Source: an uncultured Oribacterium sp.
Lineage (GTDB): Bacteria > Bacillota > Clostridia > Lachnospirales > Lachnospiraceae
DNA: 8,551 bases
Direction of reading: 5' to 3'
Assembly (NCBI GenBank): GCA_938030845.1
Contig: CALHIC010000143.1
Span: forward strand, 1 to 8,551
The notes under the pieces were generated by a model. The model was not told where the DNA came from, did no database searches, and was given only the letters and a program-made list of their open reading frames with translations. The translations under genes were made by a program, and so were the position numbers. Positions 1 to 6,071 of the stretch are shown in pieces; positions within the stretch are counted from its first letter, which is position 1; each line of letters opens with the position of its first letter.

Positions 1-1102
1 AAAACTGCTTATAGTACGCAAATGCCGAGGGGATGCTGAGCTCTCCGTGAATTTCTTCCTTAGTATAGAAGCGATAACCTTGCTTTTCCCAAGTCTTCTT
101 AGCTTTGCCGCTCTCCTCCTGAAAGTCTCCGCAATAGACCTCATAGCCTATCATTTCCCACTCCTTGTGGGTGAAAATGTGTTTTGCCTCACCTAAAGCT
201 TTGATTCGCAAGGGACGTAAGCCTAAGTTTTCCACTGCTTCCAAGGCTTCCTTTTCCGAGCAATGGCCTTCCAGCTTATAAAACTCGTAAAGCCCTGCCA
301 AAAGGCCTTTATTTTCCCGTTTCTTCAGCATAAGCTCCTCCTGATGCCGTATCAGGAAAATGCTGTACTGCTCCACCTTTCTTTTCTTTTTCTCCGGAAG
401 CTTGGGATAGTCCATAGGATTTCCGGCTTTGGCGCTACTGCAAAACGCTTTCAAAGGACAGGAATTGCAAGCAATCTCCCCCTTGGGAAGGCAGACTCCT
501 GAGCCAAGATCCATTAGAGCCTGATTAAAATCCCCCGGGTCAATGCCCTGCATTTTCTCCTGAAAATAAGAAAAGGCTAGCTTCTTTCCCTCCGGCTCCA
601 ACACCACCTTGGGATAGCTTGTTAAACGAGCAAAAATCCGAAGCAGGTTTCCATCCAGCGCCGGAATTTCTTCCTTATAAACAATGGAGGCAATGGCTGC
701 GGCGGTATACTCCCCGATGCCGGGAAGCTTCTTTAATTCCTGAAAGCTATTCGGCATTTCTCCGGCGTATTCCGTCATAATCTTCTTTGCCGCCTTTTGC
801 AGATTTCTCGCCCGGGAATAATAGCCCAGTCCCTCCCAGAGCTTTAAAACCTTCTCCTCCTCTGCATTCGCAAGGTCCGAAATTTCCGGAAGTGCCGATA
901 AAAAGCGGGCATAGTAGCCCTTCACCGCCTCCACTCTGGTCTGCTGCAACATGATTTCGGACAGCCAGGTGTGATAGGGTCCCGGTTCTTCTCGCCAAGG
1001 AAGAATCCGCCTATTTTCGTCATACCAGGAAAGAAGCGCTTTCGCAAAGGGAGCCTCCCCCCCGCTAAACTGTCTTATGTTTTTGCTCTTCGCTTCTTCC
1101 AT
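1..1102 (-). CDS. mutY: MutY, A/G-specific adenine DNA glycosylase (C-terminal end beyond window)
   Basis: MutY removes adenine mispaired with 8-oxoguanine, the last guard against G:C to T:A mutation in oxidised DNA. I translated this frame by hand: 367 codons are open from the ATG to the left window edge, so only the extreme C-terminus is missing (family length is about 350-380). Seen: SEIMLQQTRV with the catalytic Glu at residue 49; the helix-hairpin-helix LPGIGEYTAAAIASIVY at 126-142; the catalytic Asp 150 in LDGNLLRIFAR, the same 101-residue separation from the Glu as in E. coli MutY (E37, D138); and a [4Fe-4S] cluster motif, Cys204-X7-Cys212-X2-Cys215-X5-Cys221. The first loop is one residue longer than the X6 of E. 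coli. A Nudix-like C-terminal domain follows, with the HIFTHKEW motif typical of 8-oxoG recognition. The start is chosen for its AGAGG box, which directly follows the mntP stop, 8 nt before the ATG. It is the second gene of the mntP operon. Confidence 0.95.
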   Translation of the reverse strand, partial: MEEAKSKNIRQFSGGEAPFAKALLSWYDENRRILPWREEPGPYHTWLSEIMLQQTRVEAVKGYYARFLSALPEISDLANAEEEKVLKLWEGLGYYSRARNLQKAAKKIMTEYAGEMPNSFQELKKLPGIGEYTAAAIASIVYKEEIPALDGNLLRIFARLTSYPKVVLEPEGKKLAFSYFQEKMQGIDPGDFNQALMDLGSGVCLPKGEIACNSCPLKAFCSSAKAGNPMDYPKLPEKKKRKVEQYSIFLIRHQEELMLKKRENKGLLAGLYEFYKLEGHCSEKEALEAVENLGLRPLRIKALGEAKHIFTHKEWEMIGYEVYCGDFQEESGKAKKTWEKQGYRFYTKEEIHGELSIPSAFAYYKQF

Positions 1103-1115
1103 TTACTAAACCTCT

Positions 1116-1676
1116 TTAAAAGAAAAATATTTCCAATCCAATCAAAATCAATATAATACCACCCAGGATTTCCGCCTTATTGGAAAGAATCGTTCCGCAT
1201 TTTTTCCCTATGCCGATAGCTAAGTAGCAAAGGATAAGAGTTTCCCCTCCGATAATCAAAGAAGCCAGAACCGCCTCCGTCAAAGTAAAATGGGCGATGG
1301 TAAAGCCAACAGAAAGAGCATCCACAGAAGTAGCGATTCCTTGAAGCAGCAAGTCTTTTTTCGTTAGGATGGATTCTGCCTCTTCCTCCTTTTTTTGAAT
1401 TCCTGCAATCAGCATTTTCCCACCGATATAAAGAAGGAGTCCTAAAGAAATCCAGGGAATCAAAGTTTCCAGCTTCTGAAAATACTGCAACAAACAATGT
1501 ACCATAATCCAGCCCAAAAGGGGCATCAAAAACTGAAAGAAGCCGTATACTCCTGCAATAGACCACCTCTTCTTTTCCTGCATTCCTTTTTCCGCAAGGC
1601 CGTTGGCCATGGAAACCGTTACCGCATCCATGGCAAGACCTGCTCCCAATAAAATACTGTTGATAATAAACTTCAT
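1116..1676 (-). CDS. mntP: MntP, manganese efflux pump
   Basis: This is a small inner-membrane exporter of Mn(II) from the MntP/YebN (formerly DUF204) family, 186 aa against about 188 in E. coli. The protein is almost entirely hydrophobic, with about six membrane segments arranged as two related halves. The first half carries GLAMDAVTVSMANG with Asp17, and the second carries GIATSVDALSVGFTIA with Asp119. These two aspartates match the family's conserved membrane acidic residues, D16 and D118 in E. coli, which are needed for export. A charged loop (KKEEEAES) separates the halves. The ATG is preceded by AGGAG with a 4-nt spacer. A manganese riboswitch lies about 270 nt upstream on the same strand, which independently supports the function. 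mutY follows 13 nt after the stop, so the two genes are probably cotranscribed. Confidence 0.96.
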   Translation of the reverse strand: MKFIINSILLGAGLAMDAVTVSMANGLAEKGMQEKKRWSIAGVYGFFQFLMPLLGWIMVHCLLQYFQKLETLIPWISLGLLLYIGGKMLIAGIQKKEEEAESILTKKDLLLQGIATSVDALSVGFTIAHFTLTEAVLASLIIGGETLILCYLAIGIGKKCGTILSNKAEILGGIILILIGLEIFFF

Positions 1677-1756
1677 AAATCTCCTGACTTTTGATTTCTG
1701 ATTCTCAACCCAAGTCGAATCCTACTCATGTAATTCTTCCACACTGCTCCTACACT

Positions 1757-1873
1757 ACGAGAACTCCCGCACATCACCGGTAACACTCATTAAAAATGAT
1801 CCCCGCGATACATTAGCGGTACTCGCTAAGAAAACGAGATATCGCACACTACGCGTGCGATACTCGTTAAGAA
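1757..1873 (-). repeat. Three degenerate tandem hairpin repeats in the mntP leader
   Basis: Read on the minus strand, three similar units start at 1873 (TTCTTAACGAGTATCGC), 1832 (TTCTTAGCGAGTACCGC) and 1796 (TTTTTAATGAGTGTTACCG), spaced 41 and 36 nt. The first two share 15 of their first 17 bases. The first forms a long hairpin (1833-1868): AACGAG plus TATCGCAC pairs with GTGCGATA plus CTCGTT, with one bulged base, followed by TTCTT, so it could act as a second terminator. The second forms TTAGCG/CGCTAA (1813-1829). The units lie in the transcribed leader between the riboswitch terminator and mntP. Their function is unknown. They could be spread copies of a mobile hairpin element or a tandem terminator set. 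I found no ORF between 1677 and 2180. Confidence 0.6.
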
Positions 1874-1874
1874 T

Positions 1875-1906
1875 AAAAAAGGTATAACGATTGCTCGCTA
1901 TACCTT
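1875..1906 (-). terminator. Riboswitch-controlled intrinsic terminator before mntP
   Basis: On the minus strand AAGGTATAGCGA and TCGTTATACCTT form a 12-bp stem (one G-U pair) closed by a GCAA tetraloop and followed directly by a run of T. This is a clear Rho-independent terminator. It lies between the manganese aptamer and mntP, where an attenuator is expected. Its 5' arm contains GTATAGC (1897-1903), exactly complementary to GCTATAC in the preceding hairpin (1931-1937), so an alternative antiterminator fold is possible. Confidence 0.85.
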
Positions 1907-1921
1907 AAAAAATCTTATGAC

Positions 1922-1956
1922 AGACTCCATGTATAGCTTGCGTTATACATGAGTCT
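1922..1956 (-). promoter_or_regulatory. Switching hairpin overlapping aptamer P1
   Basis: Minus-strand AGACTCATGTATA pairs with TATACATGGAGTCT (one bulged G), giving a 13-bp hairpin with loop ACGCAAGC. Its 5' arm contains CTCAT, which is also the 3' strand of riboswitch helix P1 (1949-1953), so the two helices exclude each other. No T-run follows closely (the first starts about 9 nt after the stem), so I read it as an anti-antiterminator rather than a terminator: when it forms, the terminator downstream is free to fold. Confidence 0.65.
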
Positions 1957-2029
1957 CGCATTTTAAAACAAGCCAGGCTTCCCGCCAGTATGTTGACTTG
2001 TTGCGCTTTCGCGTATGCTACTCCCTCAC
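1948..2029 (-). promoter_or_regulatory. yybP-ykoY manganese riboswitch aptamer
   Basis: The RNA read on the minus strand has the yybP-ykoY hallmarks in order: GUGAG of helix P1; the conserved GGGAGUAGC; a CGC-GAAA-GCG tetraloop stem; AACAAG pairing with CUUGUU; the GUCAACAUACU internal-loop segment with a GGC-GGGAA-GCC hairpin; the closing GCGAGAC; and CUCAU, which completes P1. This class binds Mn(II) between two conserved loops and usually switches its gene on when Mn is high. The gene downstream is mntP, a classic partner. The match is by motif and hand folding only. Confidence 0.93.
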
Positions 2030-2057
2030 TGCTCTTAAGAAGTTTCCCATAAGAGCA
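2030..2057 (-). other. Hairpin immediately 5' of the manganese aptamer
   Basis: TGCTCTTA and TAAGAGCA form an 8-bp stem with a 12-nt loop directly abutting the aptamer's first helix. No T-run follows on either strand, so it is not an intrinsic terminator. If transcription starts near 2063 it would be the first structure of the leader, perhaps protecting the 5' end or isolating the aptamer fold. Confidence 0.45.
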
Positions 2058-2069
2058 CGGGGTTAGTCA

Positions 2070-2078
2070 ATTCTAACA
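2070..2078 (-). promoter_or_regulatory. Candidate extended -10 promoter for the mntP-mutY leader
   Basis: Minus-strand TGTTAGAAT fits an extended -10 (TG-N-TATAAT with one mismatch in the hexamer). No convincing -35 box is seen 16-18 nt upstream, which extended -10 promoters tolerate. It would start RNA near 2063, some 35 nt before the aptamer. It lies in the gap after the PPC gene's stop at 2181. No clear terminator for that gene was seen, so readthrough from it is also possible. Confidence 0.35.
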
Positions 2079-2180
2079 GTATTTTCAGCTGTTTTTCTTC
2101 TCATACAGAATAGAATGAAGAAAGCCACTTTTCCTCTTGAAAACTTTATGGAACAATGATGAAACCATTTTCGCAAAGAT

Positions 2181-2609
2181 TTATTCAAAGGAAAAAACAT
2201 TCAGTCCGGTCTGTCCCTTTAAGTCTTCCTGTCTTCCCACCTTGCCGGGCAGGGTATGAAGGAAGATTTCTCCCGTTCCGGAGATTCTGCATTTTTTCAA
2301 ATGTCCTCCAATGCCTCTAAGCTCTTCATCACAGGCATTGGCATGGATGTGCAGATAGGGCTTTCCGTCCTTTTCCGTTACAGAGCCGACTAAAGAGGTA
2401 ACTTCCATTTCTCCGGTAAACTCCTTGGGATAATATTTCTTCTCGGAAACATTATAAAGTCCCACTTCCATACAATCGGAAGCACCGATTCCTGAAATGC
2501 TGGCTAAGGCAATGCCCTCCTTCTCACAAAGGTTTGTAAGACATTCCATCACTTCCTCTCCCCTGTCTAAACGTACCACATAATCCTCTCCGATATTCCG
2601 AAACTCCAT
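2181..2609 (-). CDS. PPC/DUF296-domain protein
   Basis: This is a 142-aa single-domain protein of the PPC (plants and prokaryotes conserved, DUF296) family. In plants the domain follows AT-hooks in DNA-binding AHL proteins; the free-standing bacterial members have no firmly assigned role. Seen: the opening VVRLDRGEEVMECLTNLC; ASISGIGA at residues 36-43; an FTGEMEVTSLVGSVT strand pair at 64-78; and the conserved histidines LHIHA (His87, His89) and GGHL (His103), a set often suggested to bind metal. There is no AT-hook, signal peptide or membrane segment, so it is probably cytosolic. The ATG at 2609 is preferred because AAGGAGA lies about 5 nt upstream. An in-frame ATG at 2654 lies in the repeat array and has no ribosome site. 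It is transcribed alone, from within or near the 30-bp array. Confidence 0.85.
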   Translation of the reverse strand: MEFRNIGEDYVVRLDRGEEVMECLTNLCEKEGIALASISGIGASDCMEVGLYNVSEKKYYPKEFTGEMEVTSLVGSVTEKDGKPYLHIHANACDEELRGIGGHLKKCRISGTGEIFLHTLPGKVGRQEDLKGQTGLNVFSFE

Positions 2610-2650
2610 AAAATCTCCTTTCCCTTCTCTCGAACTCAAGTTTTCTTTAA

Positions 2651-2770
2651 GCATAATGCCATGAACAGTTTTCTTTTACAGTGTAACACCGTGAACAGTT
2701 TTCTTTTACAGTATAACACTGTGATTAGTTTTCCTTTACAGTATAACGCCGTGAACAGTTTTTTTCTATT
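2651..2770. repeat. Four-copy 30-bp tandem repeat upstream of the PPC gene
   Basis: Four units of exactly 30 bp begin at 2651, 2681, 2711 and 2741. On the plus strand each reads roughly GTATAACACC, then GTGAACAGTT, then TTCTTTTACA. Copies 1 and 4 are more diverged at their outer ends. Read toward the PPC gene, the unit junctions give TGTTATACT (2710-2718) and TGTTACACT (2680-2688), which resemble extended -10 boxes, inside a dyad of the type CAGTGTTATACTG. No spacers separate the units, so this is not a CRISPR array. It occupies the place where the PPC gene's promoter should be. Confidence 0.88.
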
Positions 2771-2774
2771 GCAC

Positions 2775-2840
2775 TCAGGAAAATGCGTATGGTTCCTCAG
2801 GTAAATACATATGATGGCCCAATAAAATACGTATTATCGA
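2775..2840. repeat. Three-copy degenerate 22-bp tandem repeat
   Basis: Units of 22 bp start at 2775 (TCAGGAAAATGCGTATG), 2797 (TCAGGTAAATACATATG) and 2819 (CCAATAAAATACGTATT). The shared core is AAATRCRTAT; the third copy contains the perfect palindrome AATACGTATT (2825-2834). A further partial TTCAGGAAAAT occurs at 2865-2875. The array lies in the divergent gap between the PPC gene and tex, on the tex side, about two helical turns per unit. It could be a set of protein-binding sites. The rest of the gap to 3048 contains no ORF that I can support. Confidence 0.65.
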
Positions 2841-2890
2841 TTTATTCCCGGGTGCCTTTTCTGCTTCAGGAAAATCTTGGCGATTCTCTT

Positions 2891-2917
2891 TCGAAAAAAA
2901 CAAAGCTATTGTATACT
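2891..2917 (+). promoter_or_regulatory. Weak candidate promoter for tex
   Basis: TATACT (2912-2917) is a good -10 hexamer, in the context ATTGTATACTTAG. The region 16-18 nt upstream holds only a poor -35 match (TCGAAA). Transcription would begin near 2924, giving a leader of about 125 nt before tex. It is the best candidate I can see in this gap, but unproven. Confidence 0.3.
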
Positions 2918-3048
2918 TAGGCAGAATTTTTGAACTAGTTTTGGAATGGTAAAAGCTATTTCTTCCTTAATAGAAGGATAGCAGAGTCTAATGCATAGGA
3001 CAGCATCCTGCAAGGAGGAAGTCGAAAAAAGGAGAAGAGCAGAAAAAT

Positions 3049-5211
3049 ATGGATATTATTCAGAAAATCAGCGAGGATTTGTCCTTAAAGAAAAAACAGG
3101 TAGAGGCAGCGGTACAGCTTTTGGATGAGGGAAATACCGTCCCCTTTATTGCCCGGTACCGTAAGGAGCTGACCTCCGGTTTAAATGATGAAGAGCTACG
3201 AAATCTTGAGGAGAAGCTACAGTATCTTCGGAAGCTGGAAGAGCGTAGAGAAAGTATTCTCCATAGCATTGAGGAGCAGGGAAAATTAACGGAGGAATTG
3301 AAAAGGGAAATTCTGGCCGCAGATACCGCCGTTCGTCTGGAGGACCTGTACCTTCCCTATAAGCCAAAGCGAAGAACCAGAGGCATGATTGCCAGAGAAA
3401 AGGGGCTGGAAGGACTGGCGAAGGCTCTTCTTTTACCCTGTGAAAATCCGGAAGCAGAGGCGAAAAAATATATTTCTCCTGAAAAGGAAGTGTTGACTGC
3501 TGCGGATGCACTAAACTACGCCAAGGATATTTTGGCGGAGGACTTCTCCGAGGATGCCCGCTTAAGAGAATGGATTCGAAACAAGAGTCTGAAGGAGGGC
3601 TTCATTTGCTCCTCCTTAAAGGAAAAGGAAGAAACACCGGAAAGTAAGACCTATGAAAATTACTTTTCCTATGAAGAAAAAATCCAATCCATTCCGGGAC
3701 ATCGTATTCTGGCTTTAAATCGTGGAGAAAAGGAAAAAATTCTCAGCGTAAAGCTCCGTTTTCCTGAAGAAGAAATCCTTCAATATATAGAAGCGCAGTT
3801 GCAAGTCAGTAAGAAAGGAAAATGCAGGCCTTATCTGGAGGAAGCTATCGCCGATTCCTACAAGCGCCTGATTGCCCCCTCCATTGAAACGGAAATCCGA
3901 AACATTTTGACAGAAAAGGCGGAGGACGGAGCCATCCTGGTCTTCTCCGATAACTTAAAGCAGCTTTTGATGCAGGCACCCATTACCGGAAAAGTTGTGC
4001 TGGGCTGGGATCCGGGCTTTCGTACCGGTTGTAAAATTGCCGTGGTGGATGCCACCGGAAAGGTACTGGATACCACCGTCATTTACCCTACTCCCCCTAA
4101 AAATCAGGTGGAGGAGTCTATGGCGAAGATTCACCAGCTGATTCAAAAGCACCATGTGGACATCATCGCTTTAGGAAACGGTACCGCCTCCAGAGAATCG
4201 GAAAAGGTTATTTCCGACTATTTGAAGGAGCAAAAGAGCCCTGTAAAATATGTGATTGTCAATGAAGCAGGTGCCTCCGTTTATTCTGCCAGCAAGCTGG
4301 CCACAGAGGAGTTCCCTAATTTTGATGTGGGAGAAAGAAGCTCCACCTCCATGGCGAGACGTTTGCAAGACCCCTTGGCGGAGCTTGTGAAAATTGATCC
4401 CAAGTCCATCGGCGTGGGCCAGTATCAGCATGATATGAACCAAAGCAAGCTGACCGAGCAGTTAAACAAGGTGGTGGAGGACTGTGTAAATAAGGTGGGA
4501 GTAGACTTAAACACTGCCTCCGCCTCTCTCCTATCCTACATTTCCGGAATCAGCAAGACCATTGCCAAAAACATTGTGGCTTTTCGAGAAGAAAACGGTG
4601 CCTTTAAGTCCCGAAAAGAGCTTTTAAAGGTGGCCAAGTTAGGGCCGAAGGCTTTTGAGCAGAGTGCCGGATTCCTCAGAATCCGCGGGGGAAAAGAGCT
4701 TTTGGATATGACCTCCGTACATCCCGAGTCCTACAGCGTGGCTAAGGAAATGCTGGCATTGGCGGGAATTGCAGAAAATGAACTCCTCTCCGGAAAGGGA
4801 AAGGAAATGGGAAAAATCCTTTCCGCCCTCCCCGGCGGATTAAAGGGGGTAGAGCAGAAACTTTCCGTAGGAGAATATACCTTAAAGGATATTATTGAAG
4901 CTTTGGCAAAGCCGGGAAGAGACCCAAGAGAAGATGTTCCCGCCCCCATCCTTCGAGAGGATGTGCTGGAACTGGAAGATTTAAAAGAAGGTATGGTTCT
5001 CCAGGGAACCGTGAGAAATGTCATTGACTTCGGTGCCTTTGTGGATATCGGGGTACATCAGGACGGCCTTGTGCATATCTCCGCCCTTTCCAAGAAATTT
5101 GTGAAGCATCCATTGGATGTGGTAAAGCTTGGGGATATTGTGAAGGTGAAGGTCTTGTCTGTGGATGTGGCCAGGAAGAAGATTTCCTTGAGTATGAAGG
5201 ATGTAGAGTAA
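3049..5211 (+). CDS. tex: Tex, S1 RNA-binding transcription accessory protein
   Basis: Tex is a conserved cytosolic nucleic-acid-binding protein, the bacterial relative of eukaryotic Spt6, linked to transcription and RNA handling and, in some species, to toxin expression. The 720 aa are a usual full length. Domains in order: the helical Tex N-terminal region (about 1-200), with the family signature EGNTVPFIARYRKELTSGL; a YqgF/RNase H-like fold from about 315, with GWDPGFRTG at 319-327; tandem helix-hairpin-helix segments at about 485-560 (LLSYISGISKTIAKNIV, LLKVAKLGPKAFEQSAGFLR); and a C-terminal S1 domain at about 645-718 (GTVRNVIDFGAFVDIGVHQDGLVHIS). The start follows the family N-terminus, MDIIQ. 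The nearest ribosome site, AAAGGAGA, ends about 14 nt before the ATG, rather far; a second AAGGAGG at 3012 serves no in-frame start. The gene is monocistronic and converges on the toxin gene. Confidence 0.97.
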   Translation: MDIIQKISEDLSLKKKQVEAAVQLLDEGNTVPFIARYRKELTSGLNDEELRNLEEKLQYLRKLEERRESILHSIEEQGKLTEELKREILAADTAVRLEDLYLPYKPKRRTRGMIAREKGLEGLAKALLLPCENPEAEAKKYISPEKEVLTAADALNYAKDILAEDFSEDARLREWIRNKSLKEGFICSSLKEKEETPESKTYENYFSYEEKIQSIPGHRILALNRGEKEKILSVKLRFPEEEILQYIEAQLQVSKKGKCRPYLEEAIADSYKRLIAPSIETEIRNILTEKAEDGAILVFSDNLKQLLMQAPITGKVVLGWDPGFRTGCKIAVVDATGKVLDTTVIYPTPPKNQVEESMAKIHQLIQKHHVDIIALGNGTASRESEKVISDYLKEQKSPVKYVIVNEAGASVYSASKLATEEFPNFDVGERSSTSMARRLQDPLAELVKIDPKSIGVGQYQHDMNQSKLTEQLNKVVEDCVNKVGVDLNTASASLLSYISGISKTIAKNIVAFREENGAFKSRKELLKVAKLGPKAFEQSAGFLRIRGGKELLDMTSVHPESYSVAKEMLALAGIAENELLSGKGKEMGKILSALPGGLKGVEQKLSVGEYTLKDIIEALAKPGRDPREDVPAPILREDVLELEDLKEGMVLQGTVRNVIDFGAFVDIGVHQDGLVHISALSKKFVKHPLDVVKLGDIVKVKVLSVDVARKKISLSMKDVE

Positions 5212-5219
5212 GGCGGGCC

Positions 5220-5254
5220 AATATAAAAGGTACATCTGCGAAAACAGATGTACC
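5220..5254 (-). terminator. Terminator of the toxin-antitoxin operon, in the convergent gap with tex
   Basis: GGTACATCTG and CAGATGTACC form a perfect 10-bp stem with a 6-nt loop (5229-5254). On the minus strand it is followed by TTTTATATT and directly abuts the toxin stop codon. On the plus strand no T-run follows, so it may only weakly terminate or protect the tex transcript. Confidence 0.85.
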
Positions 5255-5533
5255 CTATCTCCCAAACAAATCGGAGTGCGTCCCCGTCCTTGAAGCTGTG
5301 AGGATCAGTTGTGATTTATTTACTGCATAAATAAGCAGCCAATCCGGCAGGATATGACATTCTCGAAACCCGATATAATTTCCGGTTAAAGCATGGTCGT
5401 GATAACGCTGATCCAAGGTTTTTTCTTCTAAAAGAGTATTTAGTACCGTTTCAAGCAAAGACAGATCATAGCCTCGTTTTTTTGCAAGTTTCAAATCCTT
5501 GCGAAAGGCACCTGTGGTTACAAGCTCTAGCAT
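5255..5533 (-). CDS. yafQ: YafQ-type toxin, RelE-family mRNA interferase
   Basis: This 92-aa protein is a toxin of the YafQ branch of the RelE/ParE superfamily, which cleaves mRNA on the ribosome and slows growth when its antitoxin is degraded. Every residue tied to YafQ activity has a counterpart: His47, His60, Asp64, Trp65, Arg82, His86 and Phe90 (E. coli His50, His63, Asp67, Trp68, Arg83, His87, Phe91). Family signatures are AKKRGYDLSLLE near the N-terminus, LTGNYIGFRECHILPDWLLIY in the middle, and the ending RTGTHSDLF. The ATG overlaps the antitoxin's TAA stop by one base (TAATG), so the two are translationally coupled, with the antitoxin made first. No truncation or lost residue suggests decay, so it is likely functional. 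Confidence 0.94.
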   Translation of the reverse strand: MLELVTTGAFRKDLKLAKKRGYDLSLLETVLNTLLEEKTLDQRYHDHALTGNYIGFRECHILPDWLLIYAVNKSQLILTASRTGTHSDLFGR

Positions 5534-5820
5534 TATTCACCGTCCGTTTCCGGCTCATCCAATAATTCCTGTACCGAGGCATAACGCTTGGCGGGAATTT
5601 TTCCTGCCATAATGAGCTTTGCTTCCTCCATCGCCATTTCCGTTTCCAAGTTGAAACGAGGCTGTTTCATTTCAAAAGGAAGTCCTCCCTCCATCAGTGA
5701 TTTATGAAGAAAAATATTGATGGCATCGGTTACGGTAATTCCAAAGCTTGAAAATAACTGTTCCGCACTCGCTTTTGTTTCCGGATCAATACGGACATTG
5801 ATATTCGCCGTTTTTGCCAT
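5533..5820 (-). CDS. dinJ: DinJ/RelB-type antitoxin
   Basis: The 95-aa antitoxin partners the YafQ-type toxin directly downstream. The N-terminal part, NINVRIDPETKASAEQLFSSFGITVTDAI broken into strand and two helices (about residues 4-35), is the ribbon-helix-helix DNA-binding fold of the RelB/DinJ family, which also represses its own promoter. The second half (KQPRFNLETEMAMEEAKLI onward) is acidic and less ordered, as expected for the toxin-wrapping segment that proteases attack. The start is the ATG at 5820, with GGGAGG 8 nt upstream; a GTG three codons earlier lies inside the ribosome site. The DinJ name is by family resemblance and the YafQ context; RelB would be an equally fair label. 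Confidence 0.92.
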   Translation of the reverse strand: MAKTANINVRIDPETKASAEQLFSSFGITVTDAINIFLHKSLMEGGLPFEMKQPRFNLETEMAMEEAKLIMAGKIPAKRYASVQELLDEPETDGE

Positions 5821-5849
5821 GGTTTTCACCTCCCTGCTTTCTTATAGGG

Positions 5850-5877
5850 ATTATATCACTTTTGCAAACAAATGCAA
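5850..5877 (-). promoter_or_regulatory. Toxin-antitoxin promoter with candidate operator dyad
   Basis: On the minus strand TTGCAT, a 16-nt spacer and a perfect TATAAT (5850-5855) form a good SigA promoter about 30 nt before the antitoxin ATG. The -35 box lies in the dyad TTGCA-N6-TGCAA (5862-5877), a likely operator for the ribbon-helix-helix antitoxin or its complex with the toxin. Confidence 0.75.
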
Positions 5878-5879
5878 TA

Positions 5880-6071
5880 CAATGTGAAACTTTTTCATGC
5901 TCTTGCAAAAAACGAATAGCATGTAGTTTTTCGCTTAGTATCCCTACCCGTTGGGCGAGCTTAGCGAGAGCGTGCCCCGATTTTAGACCTATACTGCCAA
6001 AACTAATTTACTCTTTCGATTACAGTTCCTTTTTTATTCCCTTAAATTACGACGCCAAATTCCGGCTTATC
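5880..6071. other. Intergenic region between toxin-antitoxin operon and KDG kinase
   Basis: I see no gene here. It holds a TTGCA half-site at 5903-5907, a 6-bp stem CATGCT/AGCATG at about 5897-5924, and a GC-rich patch at 5951-5980 in which GGGC and GCCC flank CTTAGCGAG. The nonamer CTTAGCGAG also occurs, on the other strand, in the mntP leader repeats (1822-1830). No convincing terminator for the kinase was found. Confidence 0.5.

Noticed and set aside
263..502. Plus-strand 79-aa open frame across mutY
   Set aside because: It is antisense to the conserved mutY coding sequence, with no family features and no ribosome site.
2110..2180. Terminator for the PPC gene
   Set aside because: Only a weak 5-bp stem (TTTTC/GAAAA) without a T-run was found.
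2610..2654. Longer PPC-domain protein starting at 2654
   Set aside because: There is no ribosome site before that ATG and it lies in the repeat array. The ATG at 2609 has AAGGAGA at good spacing, and the domain begins there.
2651..2770. 30-bp repeats as a CRISPR array
   Set aside because: The units are directly contiguous with no spacers, they are degenerate, and no cas genes are present.
2992..3048. Upstream reading frame entering tex in another phase, possibly served by AAGGAGG at 3012
   Set aside because: The ATG at 2993 lies before, not after, the ribosome-site-like sequence, and the frame overlaps tex out of phase with no recognisable product.
5894..5932. Plus-strand terminator CATGCT...AGCATG followed by TTTTT
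   Set aside because: The stem is only 6 bp with a 16-nt loop, and no plus-strand gene ends nearby.
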